Below are positions 18,287-27,290 of a DNA stretch of 64,000 bases, piece after piece. The notes below the pieces were generated by a model that was not told the origin of the DNA, did no database searches, and worked only from the letters and a program-made list of their open reading frames with translations. The stretch lies in NCBI RefSeq assembly GCF_025943985.1, contig NZ_JAPCWE010000004.1, forward strand, positions 62,001 to 126,000, in the 5' to 3' direction. The DNA is from Anaerorudis cellulosivorans (GTDB lineage: Bacteria; Bacteroidota; Bacteroidia; Bacteroidales; Dysgonomonadaceae). Within the stretch, counting starts at the first letter, position 1; each line of letters begins with the position of its first letter. The position numbers were made by a program, and so were the translations under genes.

Positions 18287-19378
18287 ATGGAATTCTCATC
18301 GATTTTATTTCCAGGAATGGACGATAAACGCCCGCTCGTAATCGCAGGTCCGTGTAGTGCAGAGACCGAAGAGCAGGTGATGACAACGGCACGACAACTC
18401 GCTGCCATCGGCATAAAAATATTCCGGGCGGGAATATGGAAACCCCGCACCAAACCGGGTGGTTTTGAAGGGGTAGGTAGCCCCGGACTAAAATGGCTGC
18501 AACGTGTGAAGAAAGAAACCGGAATGTATACAACGACCGAAGTAGCGACCGAAAAGCATGTGTATGAAGCGTTGAAATATGGTGTAGACATACTGTGGAT
18601 TGGGGCACGCACTACGGCAAATCCTTTTGCTGTGCAAGAGATAGCCAATACCTTGATAGGAGTGGATATTCCTGTGCTGATTAAAAATCCGGTCAATCCC
18701 GATGTGGAATTATGGGTGGGAGCAATCGAGCGTTTGTATAATGCAGGGATCACCCGTTTGGCTGCTATCCACAGGGGATTTAGCTCGGCCGATAAAAACG
18801 TGTATCGGAATACGCCTCAGTGGCACATTCCTATTGAACTGAAAAGGCGCTTTCCCGATCTTCCCATCTTTTGTGATCCCAGCCATATGGGCGGTAAACG
18901 CAGCATGATTCAGTCGCTGAGCCAACAGGCAATGGATTTGAATTACAGTGGATTGATCATAGAGTCACACTGTTCGCCCGACGAGGCGTGGAGTGATAAG
19001 GATCAGCAGGTGACACCGGAGGAGTTGGATCGGATTTTACATTCGTTGGTGATTCGCGATACGATTCAGACTACGGAAGATCTTTCGACACTACGCCGTC
19101 AAATTGACGAAATTGATAATCAATTGCTGGATTTGTTGTCAAAACGTATGCGGGTATCGCGTGAAATCGGGCACTACAAATTCGAACACGATATGCCGGT
19201 GTTGCAAACCATGCGTTATGACGAGATATTGCGTGATCGTGCCGAACAGGCTGAACGGATGGACATGTCGGGTGATTTTATTCGAAAAGTGCTCGAAAGC
19301 ATTCACGAAGAATCGGTTCGTCAGCAATTGGTAATTATGGAAAATGCTAAAAAGGAAGATCAATCAAACCAATTATAA
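18287..19378 (+). CDS. Bifunctional DAHP synthase / chorismate mutase type II
   Basis: Two enzymes in one chain. Residues 1-260 are a KDPG-aldolase-like class I-beta DAHP synthase (VIAGPCSAETEEQV, LWIGARTTANPFAVQEIA, FCDPSHMGGKR), the first step of the shikimate pathway. Residues about 270-355 are an AroQ-type chorismate mutase (LSTLRRQIDEIDNQLLDLLSKRMRVSREIGHYK, split here by helices), which makes prephenate. The fusion lets the mutase domain act as a sensor for prephenate or end products. I start at ATG 18287; a TTG three codons... two codons upstream is less likely. It sits 15 bases after the aminotransferase. Confidence 0.94.
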   Translation: MEFSSILFPGMDDKRPLVIAGPCSAETEEQVMTTARQLAAIGIKIFRAGIWKPRTKPGGFEGVGSPGLKWLQRVKKETGMYTTTEVATEKHVYEALKYGVDILWIGARTTANPFAVQEIANTLIGVDIPVLIKNPVNPDVELWVGAIERLYNAGITRLAAIHRGFSSADKNVYRNTPQWHIPIELKRRFPDLPIFCDPSHMGGKRSMIQSLSQQAMDLNYSGLIIESHCSPDEAWSDKDQQVTPEELDRILHSLVIRDTIQTTEDLSTLRRQIDEIDNQLLDLLSKRMRVSREIGHYKFEHDMPVLQTMRYDEILRDRAEQAERMDMSGDFIRKVLESIHEESVRQQLVIMENAKKEDQSNQL

Positions 19379-19385
19379 TTTGTAT

Positions 19386-20159
19386 ATGAAAATATTGATA
19401 TTAGGAGCAGGGAAAATGGGATCGTTTTTTGCCGACGTACTGAGTTTCGATCACGAAGTGGCGATGTTTGACACCGATCCCAAACGTTTGCGTTTTACTT
19501 ATAATACACTGCGGATGATCGATCCGAAAGAGATAGAGGACTTTGCTCCCGAAATGGTAATCAATGCCGCTACGTTGAAATACACTATCGATGCTTTTAA
19601 CAATGTGATGCCTTATCTTCCCGAAACCTGCATTTTGAGCGATATCGCATCAGTGAAAACCGGTCTGAAAGGATATTACCAAGAAACGGGACACCCATTT
19701 GTTTCTACTCACCCGATGTTTGGCCCCACCTTTGCCAGCCTGAGCGATTTAAGTAAAGAGAATGCTATCATTATCTCTGAATCGGGGGAAGAAGGGAAAG
19801 CATTTTTTCGTCGTTTGTATCGTCATCTCCGTCTGAATGTTTTTGAATATACGTTTGAACAGCACGATGAAACCATTGCTTATTCGCTTTCAATTCCCTT
19901 TGCTTCTACGTTGGTATTTGCTTCGGTGATGAAACATCAGGAGGCACCGGGGACTACTTTTAAAAAACATATGACTATAGCTCAGGGACTTTTATCGGAA
20001 GACGATTTTTTGCTCACCGAAATTCTCTTCAATCCTTATACTCCAAAACAAGTGGAAAGAATCAGAGAAAAACTCAAGGAATTGCTTTCCATCATTGAGT
20101 CAAAAGACAGTGACAGCATGAAAGAATTCCTGACAGAGGTAAGAAAAAATATCGAGTGA
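19386..20159 (+). CDS. tyrA: Prephenate dehydrogenase
   Basis: Oxidatively decarboxylates prephenate to 4-hydroxyphenylpyruvate, the Tyr branch. The protein begins MKILILGAGKMGSFFADVL, a Rossmann NAD-binding motif, followed by STHPMFGPTFASLSDL, the conserved His-Pro-Met-Phe-Gly-Pro active-site segment. At 257 residues it is a short form with no ACT domain, so feedback by Tyr on this protein is doubtful. It starts 7 bases after the previous stop and is the last gene of the operon. The operon thus holds both Phe and Tyr branches, in line with the leader peptide. Confidence 0.93.
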   Translation: MKILILGAGKMGSFFADVLSFDHEVAMFDTDPKRLRFTYNTLRMIDPKEIEDFAPEMVINAATLKYTIDAFNNVMPYLPETCILSDIASVKTGLKGYYQETGHPFVSTHPMFGPTFASLSDLSKENAIIISESGEEGKAFFRRLYRHLRLNVFEYTFEQHDETIAYSLSIPFASTLVFASVMKHQEAPGTTFKKHMTIAQGLLSEDDFLLTEILFNPYTPKQVERIREKLKELLSIIESKDSDSMKEFLTEVRKNIE

Positions 20160-20182
20160 AAAATGTTTTTATTAGCTGACTT

Positions 20183-20911
20183 TTAGGGTTTTGTAGCTTC
20201 TTTGTCTCCACATTTTCGGCTTAGTTTGACGGTTAGTAAGGCTTGGCTTACTTCCTTGTTGATGTTGTAAATAAGAGTTTGATAAGGCCTTGCACCATTT
20301 AGATACGCCAAGGCATTGATAATTTCGACTAATCTGGAAAATGCTTTCTGCATGTTTTCACGTGCTTCTTTAGCTTTACCGGCTGCAATGGCTTCTTCAA
20401 CCCGGTTACGGTCGTTATAGACTTCCTCTAACGCATTGTTATACGCTGCAAGTTTTTCTATGCGTGGCATTGCCGAAACTAATGTCACATATGCAGCGTT
20501 TTGTGGTGAAGAGAAATCTTCCAAGATATTTTTGATGATGGATGTTTCTTCGCGTAAAGGTTTCCGTTCGATATTTTTACCGTAGCTGTGTATTATGTTG
20601 ATCAGGCGTTCGGCTGCTTCGGCTATCCGGGGGTCGGGATGCATTTTTTGTGCTTTCAGGTAACTGCGTAAAGCCTTAAATTCTTTATCGCGATCCTCAT
20701 CGAGTTGCAAGATTTTCTCGGTCAATCCACTTTTGTGTAGCGGACTTATAGTTTCGGAAAAAGCGGTATAGGCAGGTAAAAAGTCTGTTTCGTATACTTT
20801 TTTCAGCTTCAAAGTTTCCAAATCTTCTTTTTTCAGGTGGTTATTGATGTTTTTCATCACTTGAAAAAAATCCATTATGTGCATATTGCGCAAATTCGAT
20901 CTTTTTACCAT
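20183..20911 (-). CDS. DUF6261-like helical protein, function unknown
   Basis: A 242-residue, largely alpha-helical, charged protein without signal peptide or membrane span. It resembles Bacteroidota proteins I recall as DUF6261 (N-terminal LRNMHIMDFF..., a central helical array, C-terminal YNINKEVSQALL). I chose the start MVKRSNLRNMHIMDFF at 20911; the frame extends 25 codons further without similarity. It is convergent with tyrA, with only 23 bases between the stops. No catalytic motif is visible and no function can be assigned. Confidence 0.75.
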   Translation of the reverse strand: MVKRSNLRNMHIMDFFQVMKNINNHLKKEDLETLKLKKVYETDFLPAYTAFSETISPLHKSGLTEKILQLDEDRDKEFKALRSYLKAQKMHPDPRIAEAAERLINIIHSYGKNIERKPLREETSIIKNILEDFSSPQNAAYVTLVSAMPRIEKLAAYNNALEEVYNDRNRVEEAIAAGKAKEARENMQKAFSRLVEIINALAYLNGARPYQTLIYNINKEVSQALLTVKLSRKCGDKEATKP

Positions 20912-21042
20912 TTTATTTTGTTTTTGGTAGTTGATAATTATGTGTTCCTTAGAAAATTGAACGATTGGATTGTTTATACAAAACAAACAAACAACCCCTT
21001 GTTTTTGTTCAAAATAAAGGGTTATCTAATTTTACGGTTGAT

Positions 21043-21855
21043 TTAAGGTTCCACATATGCTTTGATAATCCTTGCATCTTTTTTGGGTCGGTTATGGGCA
21101 TCAGTAGGGAGAGCACCAATCCGGTCGATTACTTCCAATCCTTCGATCACCTCCCCATACACAGTGTATTCTCCGTCTAAATGATGTACACCGCCTTGGG
21201 TGGAATAGTCGGCTTTTTGTTCAGGAGAAAAGAAAAATTTGTCGGGAGCTGCTGTGTATAACGAATCCACGATGTGAAGCACAGAATCGAGTTTGGCATT
21301 GAAAGCATGAGGATCGGTGGCTTTCAATCGAGCCAGTTCTTCTTTGTGTGGCGAGTAATGGGTGCGGATGATTTTGTTTTTTATGGGCACGTTTACGGCC
21401 ATTTCCAGTGTATCCAGTCTTCCTGGCGTGTATATTGTTCCCTGAACGATATAGAATTGCGACATATCCGATTTTTTTTGCGGATTTTCTTTGTCTTCTC
21501 TTCGCGGAGCAGCCAAAGCGCCTTTCTTATGGTAATGGTTTGGCCGGATTTCGGGCATGATCTCCATATCGGTTCGTCCCGATCCAATCGTTACGCCCGC
21601 AGGTGCATTGCGTGAGTCTTGAGCCCCTCCCTGTATCATGAAATTTTCGATAACGCGATGAAATAATGTACCGTCGAAATACCCCTGTTTTACCAATTTC
21701 AGGAAATATTCGCTGTGACGAGGAGTATCGTCATACAGCATCACTTTCATATCGCCATAAGTGGTCGAGATAATTACGGTCGGGTATTTTGTTTGTGTGC
21801 TTAATGTAGTCGCACCTGCAAATAGAACGAATAAAAGAAGGATATATTTTCTCAT
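21043..21855 (-). CDS. Peptidyl-prolyl cis-trans isomerase, cyclophilin type, exported
   Basis: Proline isomerase assisting folding outside the cytoplasm. A signal peptide MRKYILLLFVLFAGATTLST begins the protein. Cyclophilin motifs are GYFDGTLFHRVIENFMIQGGAQ near residues 72-92, then SQFYIVQG, and GEVIEGLEVIDRIGALPTD at the C-terminus. A roughly 65-residue insertion around residues 148-210 separates strands and is typical of Bacteroidota forms. The start at 21855 was taken because it opens the signal peptide; the longer frame runs into the upstream permease gene. Last gene of the tgt operon. Confidence 0.93.
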   Translation of the reverse strand: MRKYILLLFVLFAGATTLSTQTKYPTVIISTTYGDMKVMLYDDTPRHSEYFLKLVKQGYFDGTLFHRVIENFMIQGGAQDSRNAPAGVTIGSGRTDMEIMPEIRPNHYHKKGALAAPRREDKENPQKKSDMSQFYIVQGTIYTPGRLDTLEMAVNVPIKNKIIRTHYSPHKEELARLKATDPHAFNAKLDSVLHIVDSLYTAAPDKFFFSPEQKADYSTQGGVHHLDGEYTVYGEVIEGLEVIDRIGALPTDAHNRPKKDARIIKAYVEP

Positions 21856-21863
21856 TTTTTTTA

Positions 21864-22958
21864 TTAGTTTGGTGCCCTGCGATAAAGGAAAAAGGCAATT
21901 GCAGTAAATAAAAGGTTGGGTATCCATGCAGCGATAAAAGGACTCATCGCACCGGATACGGCGAATGACGAACTGATAGTCATAAACAGAATATATGCCA
22001 TGCTCAATACTAAGCCGATACCGATGTTTAAACCCATGCCGCCTTTTACTTTTCGTGCCGATAATGATGCGCCGATAATGGTTAGGATAAAGGCCGAAAG
22101 AATGGAGGCAATTCGCGAGTGATATTCAATCTGAAAGGGCTGGATGTTTCCCATACCTCTTTTTTTCTGACTGTTGATATATTGTCGGAGTTCTGTCAGT
22201 GTCATCATTTGCTGGTCGGTTTTCGCGATAATAAAATCATTGGGAACAATTTGCATGGTGGTATCGATGCTTGTTCCCGAAGTGATTTGTTCGCGTAAAC
22301 CATCGAAGGTGCGTATCTGATAGTCATGTATGGTCCAATGATAGGCAGAATCGTATTGGATGGATTGTGCGGTAAGACGGGATGTTAATTGCAGACTATC
22401 GAATCTGTCGAGAGAGAAATTATACCCTTTGTTGGTGGAGAGATCAAAATTACCGAAATAGGCAATAGTACCCGGAGCAACCATAAATTGAATATCACGG
22501 TCGCCTACTTTACGCTTTTTAGGGTCAATATATTTGGCTTCGAAGGCAATGCGGGTTTTATTGGCAGGCGGAATAATGTATCCGCCAAAAACAAAGGAAA
22601 CAATGGCAATAATTAGGGCAGCGATCATATAAGGACGCATCATTCGCTTAAAGCTGATGCCATTGGTAAGGATGGCGATAATTTCAGAATTATTGGCCAT
22701 TTTCGATGTAAAAAAGATGACAGCCAGGAAAACGAACAGGGGACTGAACAGGTTGGCGTAGTAAGGTATAAAGTTCAGGTAATAGTCAAAAACGATTTCT
22801 TTCAAGGGGGCATTATTGGTCATGAATTTATCGATTTTTTCGTTGATATCGAAAACCACTGCAATAGAAAGAATGAGGGCGATCATGAAAATAAATGTCC
22901 CCAGAAACTTAACGATGATATATCGGTCTATCAGCTTTAGTCGAAAATAGTTGTTCAT
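21864..22958 (-). CDS. LptF/LptG family permease
   Basis: Inner-membrane component of the lipopolysaccharide export system (YjgP/YjgQ family). Predicted spans lie near residues 15-38, 55-80, 95-120, then about 270-290, 300-322 and 330-355. A periplasmic jellyroll-like region fills the middle, the LptF/G layout. The start MNNYFRLKLIDRYI is preceded by GGAAAG; an ATG five codons earlier directly abuts the tgt stop. The Bacteroidota copy next to tgt is a recurrent arrangement from memory. LptF versus LptG cannot be decided by reading. Confidence 0.88.
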   Translation of the reverse strand: MNNYFRLKLIDRYIIVKFLGTFIFMIALILSIAVVFDINEKIDKFMTNNAPLKEIVFDYYLNFIPYYANLFSPLFVFLAVIFFTSKMANNSEIIAILTNGISFKRMMRPYMIAALIIAIVSFVFGGYIIPPANKTRIAFEAKYIDPKKRKVGDRDIQFMVAPGTIAYFGNFDLSTNKGYNFSLDRFDSLQLTSRLTAQSIQYDSAYHWTIHDYQIRTFDGLREQITSGTSIDTTMQIVPNDFIIAKTDQQMMTLTELRQYINSQKKRGMGNIQPFQIEYHSRIASILSAFILTIIGASLSARKVKGGMGLNIGIGLVLSMAYILFMTISSSFAVSGAMSPFIAAWIPNLLFTAIAFFLYRRAPN

Positions 22959-22973
22959 TTTGTTTCTTTCCAT

Positions 22974-24104
22974 CTATAATCGTCTCATTACATTTTCTAT
23001 CGTGTCATTTTTCCATCTTGAGAAATCGCCTGCAATGATATGTTCTCTTGCTTCACGCATGAGTTGAAGATAAAAAGCGAGATTATGAACAGAAGCAATT
23101 TGCAGTCCCAAAATTTCTTTTGTGTTGAAAAGATGACGCAGATAGGCTTTGCTGTATAAGGAATCGACGAACGAGGTACCGTTTTCGTCAAGAGGCGAAA
23201 AATCGTTTTTCCAACGTTCGTTGCGCATATTCATGATGCCGTTTTTTGTAAATATTTGTCCGTTGCGGCCATTATGTGTGGGTATGATGCAGTCAAACAT
23301 GTCGACTCCGCGTTCAATGGCTTCGAGTATGTTGGCGGGAGTTCCTACACCCATCAGATAGCGGGGTTTGTCTTTAGGCAGGATTTCGTTTACCAATTCA
23401 ATCATTTCGTACATTTTTTCGGTAGGTTCACCCACAGCGAGTCCGCCGATAGCATTTCCTTCAGCCTCTTTTGCTGCAACATTTTCGGCAGCCCGGCGAC
23501 GCAGATCGGGATATACACACCCTTGGACGATAGGGAATAGCGTTTGTGAATAACCATAGGGACATTCGGTTTCGCGAAAACGGGTAATGCATCTGTCGAG
23601 CCAGCGCTCGGTTAGTTCCAATGATTTTTTGGCGTAAGTATAATCAGCCGTACCGGGTGTGCATTCATCAAACGCCATGATGATGTCTGCACCGATGATG
23701 CGTTGAATGTCCATAACATTCTCGGGTGTGAAAAAATGCCTCGATCCATCGATATGTGATTGAAACAGGGCTCCTTCTTCGGTAAGTTTGCGGTTTTCGG
23801 CCAGCGAAAAAACCTGGAATCCGCCACTGTCGGTCAATATGGGTTTATCCCAACTAGTAAACTTATGCAGACCCCCGGCTTGTCGCAAAATTTCTAATCC
23901 CGGTCGAAGATAAAGATGATAAGTGTTGCCCAAAATAATTTGTGCCTTAATATCGTTCTTTAGTTCGGTTATATGAACAGCTTTCACACTTCCTGCTGTA
24001 CCTACGGGCATAAATATCGGTGTTTCCACTTGTCCGTGGTCGGTGATAATCAATCCTGCCCTTGCTTTCGATTTCGGGTCGGTATGTTGAAGTTGAAAAT
24101 TCAA
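22974..24104 (-). CDS. tgt: Queuine tRNA-ribosyltransferase
   Basis: Exchanges guanine 34 for preQ1 in tRNAs for Asp, Asn, His and Tyr. Motifs are TPIFMPVGT, the catalytic DSGGFQVFSL, MAFDECTPGTADY, GGLAVGEP and the second aspartate in FDCIIPTHNGRNGQ. I propose a TTG start at 24104 giving MNFQLQHTDPKSKARAG (376 residues; E. coli Tgt has 375). The longer frame to 24155 would begin upstream of a perfect TATCTTTG promoter element at 24132-24139, so its ATG would not be in the transcript. The zinc ligands are expected C-terminally but were not traced individually. Confidence 0.95.
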   Translation of the reverse strand: MNFQLQHTDPKSKARAGLIITDHGQVETPIFMPVGTAGSVKAVHITELKNDIKAQIILGNTYHLYLRPGLEILRQAGGLHKFTSWDKPILTDSGGFQVFSLAENRKLTEEGALFQSHIDGSRHFFTPENVMDIQRIIGADIIMAFDECTPGTADYTYAKKSLELTERWLDRCITRFRETECPYGYSQTLFPIVQGCVYPDLRRRAAENVAAKEAEGNAIGGLAVGEPTEKMYEMIELVNEILPKDKPRYLMGVGTPANILEAIERGVDMFDCIIPTHNGRNGQIFTKNGIMNMRNERWKNDFSPLDENGTSFVDSLYSKAYLRHLFNTKEILGLQIASVHNLAFYLQLMREAREHIIAGDFSRWKNDTIENVMRRL

Positions 24105-24131
24105 TATATTTGCTCTCTGTAATTTTAATGA

Positions 24132-24139
24132 CAAAGATA
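24132..24139 (-). promoter_or_regulatory. Predicted -7 element of the tgt operon
   Basis: Minus strand TATCTTTG fits TAnnTTTG. It lies about 28 bases upstream of the proposed TTG start and inside the longer reading frame, which argues for the shorter protein. Confidence 0.55.
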
Positions 24140-24277
24140 GTAAATCTGTCATCATAAACTGAATAGAAGAAATTTAAAAATAGTTAGGGAGATTAATAAC
24201 AATTGTCCTTGAAAGTATTATGGATGTTGCTTAATTATTTTTAACGGCAAAAGCAAGGGAAACCGCTTTAACATTTC

Positions 24278-24285
24278 TATTTTTG
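24278..24285 (+). promoter_or_regulatory. Predicted -7 element of the moxR-bat operon
   Basis: TATTTTTG matches TAnnTTTG, 41 bases upstream of the moxR start. No clear -33 element is visible. Confidence 0.5.
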
Positions 24286-24326
24286 TAGTTAATAAAAAAT
24301 CTCCTATTATTTAATAATCCCATAAT

Positions 24327-25322
24327 ATGAGCCAAGTAGTTGATATAAAAGAACTAAATGAAAAAATTGAGAGGGAAAGTGCTTTTGTTAGGACACTCAT
24401 GAACGGAATGGACAAAGTGATTGTCGGACAGAAACATCTTGTGGAATCGCTTCTGATAGGGTTGTTGTCTGATGGGCATATTTTGCTGGAAGGGGTGCCG
24501 GGTCTGGCGAAGACATTGGCAATCAAAACTCTGGCTCAGTTGATCGATGCCAAATACAATCGTATTCAGTTTACTCCTGACTTGTTGCCTGCAGATCTCA
24601 CAGGTACAATGATATACAGTCAGCGTACAGAAGAGTTTATCGTAAAACACGGTCCTGTTTTTGCTAATTTTGTTTTGGCCGATGAAATAAATCGTGCTCC
24701 GGCCAAAGTGCAAAGTGCGTTGCTCGAAGCCATGCAGGAACGGCAGGTAACCATTGGCGAAAAAACGTACAAGTTGCCGAATCCTTTTTTGGTGATGGCT
24801 ACACAGAATCCTATCGAACAAGAGGGTACTTATCCGCTTCCCGAAGCTCAGGTTGACCGTTTCATGTTGAAGATCGTGATCGGCTATCCCGATAAAGAGG
24901 AAGAGAAAAAAATTATACGACAGAATATTTATGAACCGGTAAGCATCGATCGTCCTGTAATTACAGCTGCAGACGTGCTGAATGCACGTGAAGTGGTTCG
25001 TGAAGTGTATATCGATGAAAAAATCGAACACTATATAGTAGATATTGTATTTGCAACTCGTTTTCCTGATTTGTACGGACTGGCAAACCTTAAAGAAATG
25101 ATCGGATTTGGTGCTTCTCCTCGTGGTTCTATCAATTTGGCATTAGCTGCCCGTGCTTATGCTTTCATCAAACATCGCGGATATGTGATACCCGAAGATA
25201 TTCGTGCTGTTTGTCATGACGTGCTTCGTCATCGCATAGGACTTACTTATGAAGCTGAAGCCAATAATATGACATCAGAAGAAATTATAAGCGAAATTCT
25301 GAACAAGGTTGAGGTTCCTTAA
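24327..25322 (+). CDS. MoxR family AAA+ ATPase
   Basis: Chaperone-like ATPase that typically works with von Willebrand factor A proteins encoded nearby. It has Walker A EGVPGLAKT near residue 55, Walker B VLADEINRAPAKVQSALLEAMQE, sensor 1 ATQNPIEQEGTYPLPEAQ and arginine-finger region DRFMLK. Length 331 is standard. It opens a run of nine same-strand genes with gaps of at most 32 bases or ATGA overlaps. The likely job is remodelling of the Bat VWA complex in the membrane. Confidence 0.95.
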   Translation: MSQVVDIKELNEKIERESAFVRTLMNGMDKVIVGQKHLVESLLIGLLSDGHILLEGVPGLAKTLAIKTLAQLIDAKYNRIQFTPDLLPADLTGTMIYSQRTEEFIVKHGPVFANFVLADEINRAPAKVQSALLEAMQERQVTIGEKTYKLPNPFLVMATQNPIEQEGTYPLPEAQVDRFMLKIVIGYPDKEEEKKIIRQNIYEPVSIDRPVITAADVLNAREVVREVYIDEKIEHYIVDIVFATRFPDLYGLANLKEMIGFGASPRGSINLALAARAYAFIKHRGYVIPEDIRAVCHDVLRHRIGLTYEAEANNMTSEEIISEILNKVEVP

Positions 25323-25354
25323 TGTATGTTGATTATAACTGACAGGTTGAATTA

Positions 25355-26224
25355 ATGGAAACATCCGAACTGTTAAAGAAAGTACGCCATATTGAAATAA
25401 AAGCACGAGGTTTGTCGCAAAATATTTTTGCAGGGCAGTATCATTCGGCTTTCAAAGGGAGAGGTATGCTTTTTTCGGAAGTCCGTGAATATCAGTATGG
25501 AGATGATTTGCGCGATATCGACTGGAAAGTGACGGCACGATACAATCGTCCCTATGTGAAGATATACGAGGAAGAGCGCGAATTAACGGTGATGCTGGTC
25601 ATTGATGTGTCAGGAAGCCTTACCTTTGGTTCTTCCATTATGATAAAGCGTGATATGGTCGCAGAAATTGCTGCTACACTCGCTTTCTCGGCTATTCAAA
25701 ATAATGATAAAATCGGGGTTATTTTTTTCTCGGATGAAGTTGAAAAATTTATTCCTCCTCGAAAAGGGAAAAAGCATATTCTTTATATCATCAGGGAAAT
25801 TTTAAGCTTCGAGCCGAAAAATCAAGGGACAGAGATTAGTGTAGCTTTGCGATATCTCACAAATGCAATCAAAAAACGGTGCACCGCGTTTCTTATTTCC
25901 GACTTTATCGATCCTGATGATTATAAACAATCGTTGCGAATTGCAAATCGAAAGCATGATATCGTTGCTGTTCAGGTCTATGATAAACTCAGTACTAATC
26001 TCAAACCTGTGGGATTAATGAAAGTAAAAGATCCGGAGACGAAGGAGGAAACGTGGATAGATACTTCGTCGACAAAAGTAAGGAACGAATACAGCAATTG
26101 GTGGAACAAAAGACAGATCGAAATGCATAATGCTTTTCGGCAAAGCAGCGTTGACTATGTTTCGGTTTCTACCGATGAAGATTATGTAAAATCGTTGTTG
26201 CAACTGTTTCAACAAAGAAGATAA
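25355..26224 (+). CDS. DUF58 domain-containing protein
   Basis: Soluble 289-residue protein of the MoxR-associated DUF58 family. The hallmark segment RGMLFSEVREYQYGDDLRDIDWKVTARYNRPYVK occurs near residues 36-70 and is followed by a VWA-like MIDAS MLVIDVSGSLTFGS. It immediately follows moxR, the conserved partner arrangement. No membrane span is seen. It probably acts as an adaptor for MoxR in the Bat system, though the biochemical role is not established from the sequence. Confidence 0.93.
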   Translation: METSELLKKVRHIEIKARGLSQNIFAGQYHSAFKGRGMLFSEVREYQYGDDLRDIDWKVTARYNRPYVKIYEEERELTVMLVIDVSGSLTFGSSIMIKRDMVAEIAATLAFSAIQNNDKIGVIFFSDEVEKFIPPRKGKKHILYIIREILSFEPKNQGTEISVALRYLTNAIKKRCTAFLISDFIDPDDYKQSLRIANRKHDIVAVQVYDKLSTNLKPVGLMKVKDPETKEETWIDTSSTKVRNEYSNWWNKRQIEMHNAFRQSSVDYVSVSTDEDYVKSLLQLFQQRR

Positions 26225-26237
26225 AGGAAAGCGGTAA

Positions 26238-27290
26238 GTGAAAAGTTCGAGAGTTAGATATTGGCTAAAAATAATAGGGCTATTTGCTTTGGCAATTGTG
26301 CTATTTTCGGAATATTTGTTTGCTCAAGGTGTGTCGGTAAGGGCTACTGTACAGCCGCCACAAATTATGATTGGGCAACAAGCTTTGATTGATTTGCAGG
26401 TTATCGCTCCCAAAGACAAAAACATTCAATTTCCGGTTTACGAAAAAGAGATTGTTCCCGGAGTCGAGGTTGTTGCCATGCTGAAACCCGATACGGTGAT
26501 TGAAAATAATGTGATGACGATCAATTTTAAATATGTTGTCACTTCTTTCGATTCCACACTATATCATATACCTGCCATTCCTGTATTCGACGGAAAAGAT
26601 ACGATACTTTCCAATTCCATTGGAATAAAAGTAGTTTCTCCTGTTTTAAAGGATTCTACTCTTGCTTATCTTGAAAAATTGAAATCGGGTGAAACGGACT
26701 CCATCGATTTTAATCAGCTTGGATTAAACGATATAAAACCGATACAAAAACCTCCTTTTGTATGGACGGATTATTTGGATATTTTATGGTTGGTTTTGGG
26801 TGTATTGTTTTTCCTTGCTCTTATTGCGGCGATTATTTATTTTATACTGCACAAGAAAAAGAAAGGATATTTCTTTACGCCTACGCAGGTTTTGCCTGCT
26901 CATGTTCGTGCCCTTCAAGAATTGGATAAGCTGAAAACCGATAAAATATGGCAGCAAGGTAGGGAAAAAGAATTTTATACCCGACTTACCGATATTCTCA
27001 GACAATATCTCTACGAACGGTATGGGATAAATGCAAGAGAAATGACTTCAGGAGAAATTTTGAATGAGATGCGTAAATATACTGAAGCTGAATCGGTTTA
27101 TGAAAATTTGAAACAAGTATTATCTACAGCCGATTTGGTTAAATTTGCCAAGTATAAGCCTTATCCCGATGAAAATGACTTGAGCATGATGAATGCTTAC
27201 TTTGTCGTGAATCAAACCCGAGAACCCGATCCTCTTCCCGATAGGGACGAAAATGAGGATGATGCGAGTAAAAGAAAAGAGCCGTTATGA
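26238..27290 (+). CDS. Bat-operon membrane protein with BatD-like layout
   Basis: A 350-residue protein starting with GTG. It has an N-terminal hydrophobic signal (about 9-30), an extracytoplasmic beta-rich domain (about 32-150), one membrane span (DILWLVLGVLFFLALIAAII, near 178-200) and a cytoplasmic helical domain containing YTRLTDILRQYLYERYGI and EMTSGEILNEM. BatD in this operon has the same order of parts and a related-looking C-terminal helical segment, so the two may be distant paralogues. It overlaps batA by ATGA. Function is not known beyond the operon link. Confidence 0.85.
   Translation: MKSSRVRYWLKIIGLFALAIVLFSEYLFAQGVSVRATVQPPQIMIGQQALIDLQVIAPKDKNIQFPVYEKEIVPGVEVVAMLKPDTVIENNVMTINFKYVVTSFDSTLYHIPAIPVFDGKDTILSNSIGIKVVSPVLKDSTLAYLEKLKSGETDSIDFNQLGLNDIKPIQKPPFVWTDYLDILWLVLGVLFFLALIAAIIYFILHKKKKGYFFTPTQVLPAHVRALQELDKLKTDKIWQQGREKEFYTRLTDILRQYLYERYGINAREMTSGEILNEMRKYTEAESVYENLKQVLSTADLVKFAKYKPYPDENDLSMMNAYFVVNQTREPDPLPDRDENEDDASKRKEPL

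Noticed and set aside
24102-24326. PreQ1 riboswitch upstream of tgt
   Set aside because: The predicted leader is only about 20 bases, too short, and no preQ1 aptamer motif is visible.
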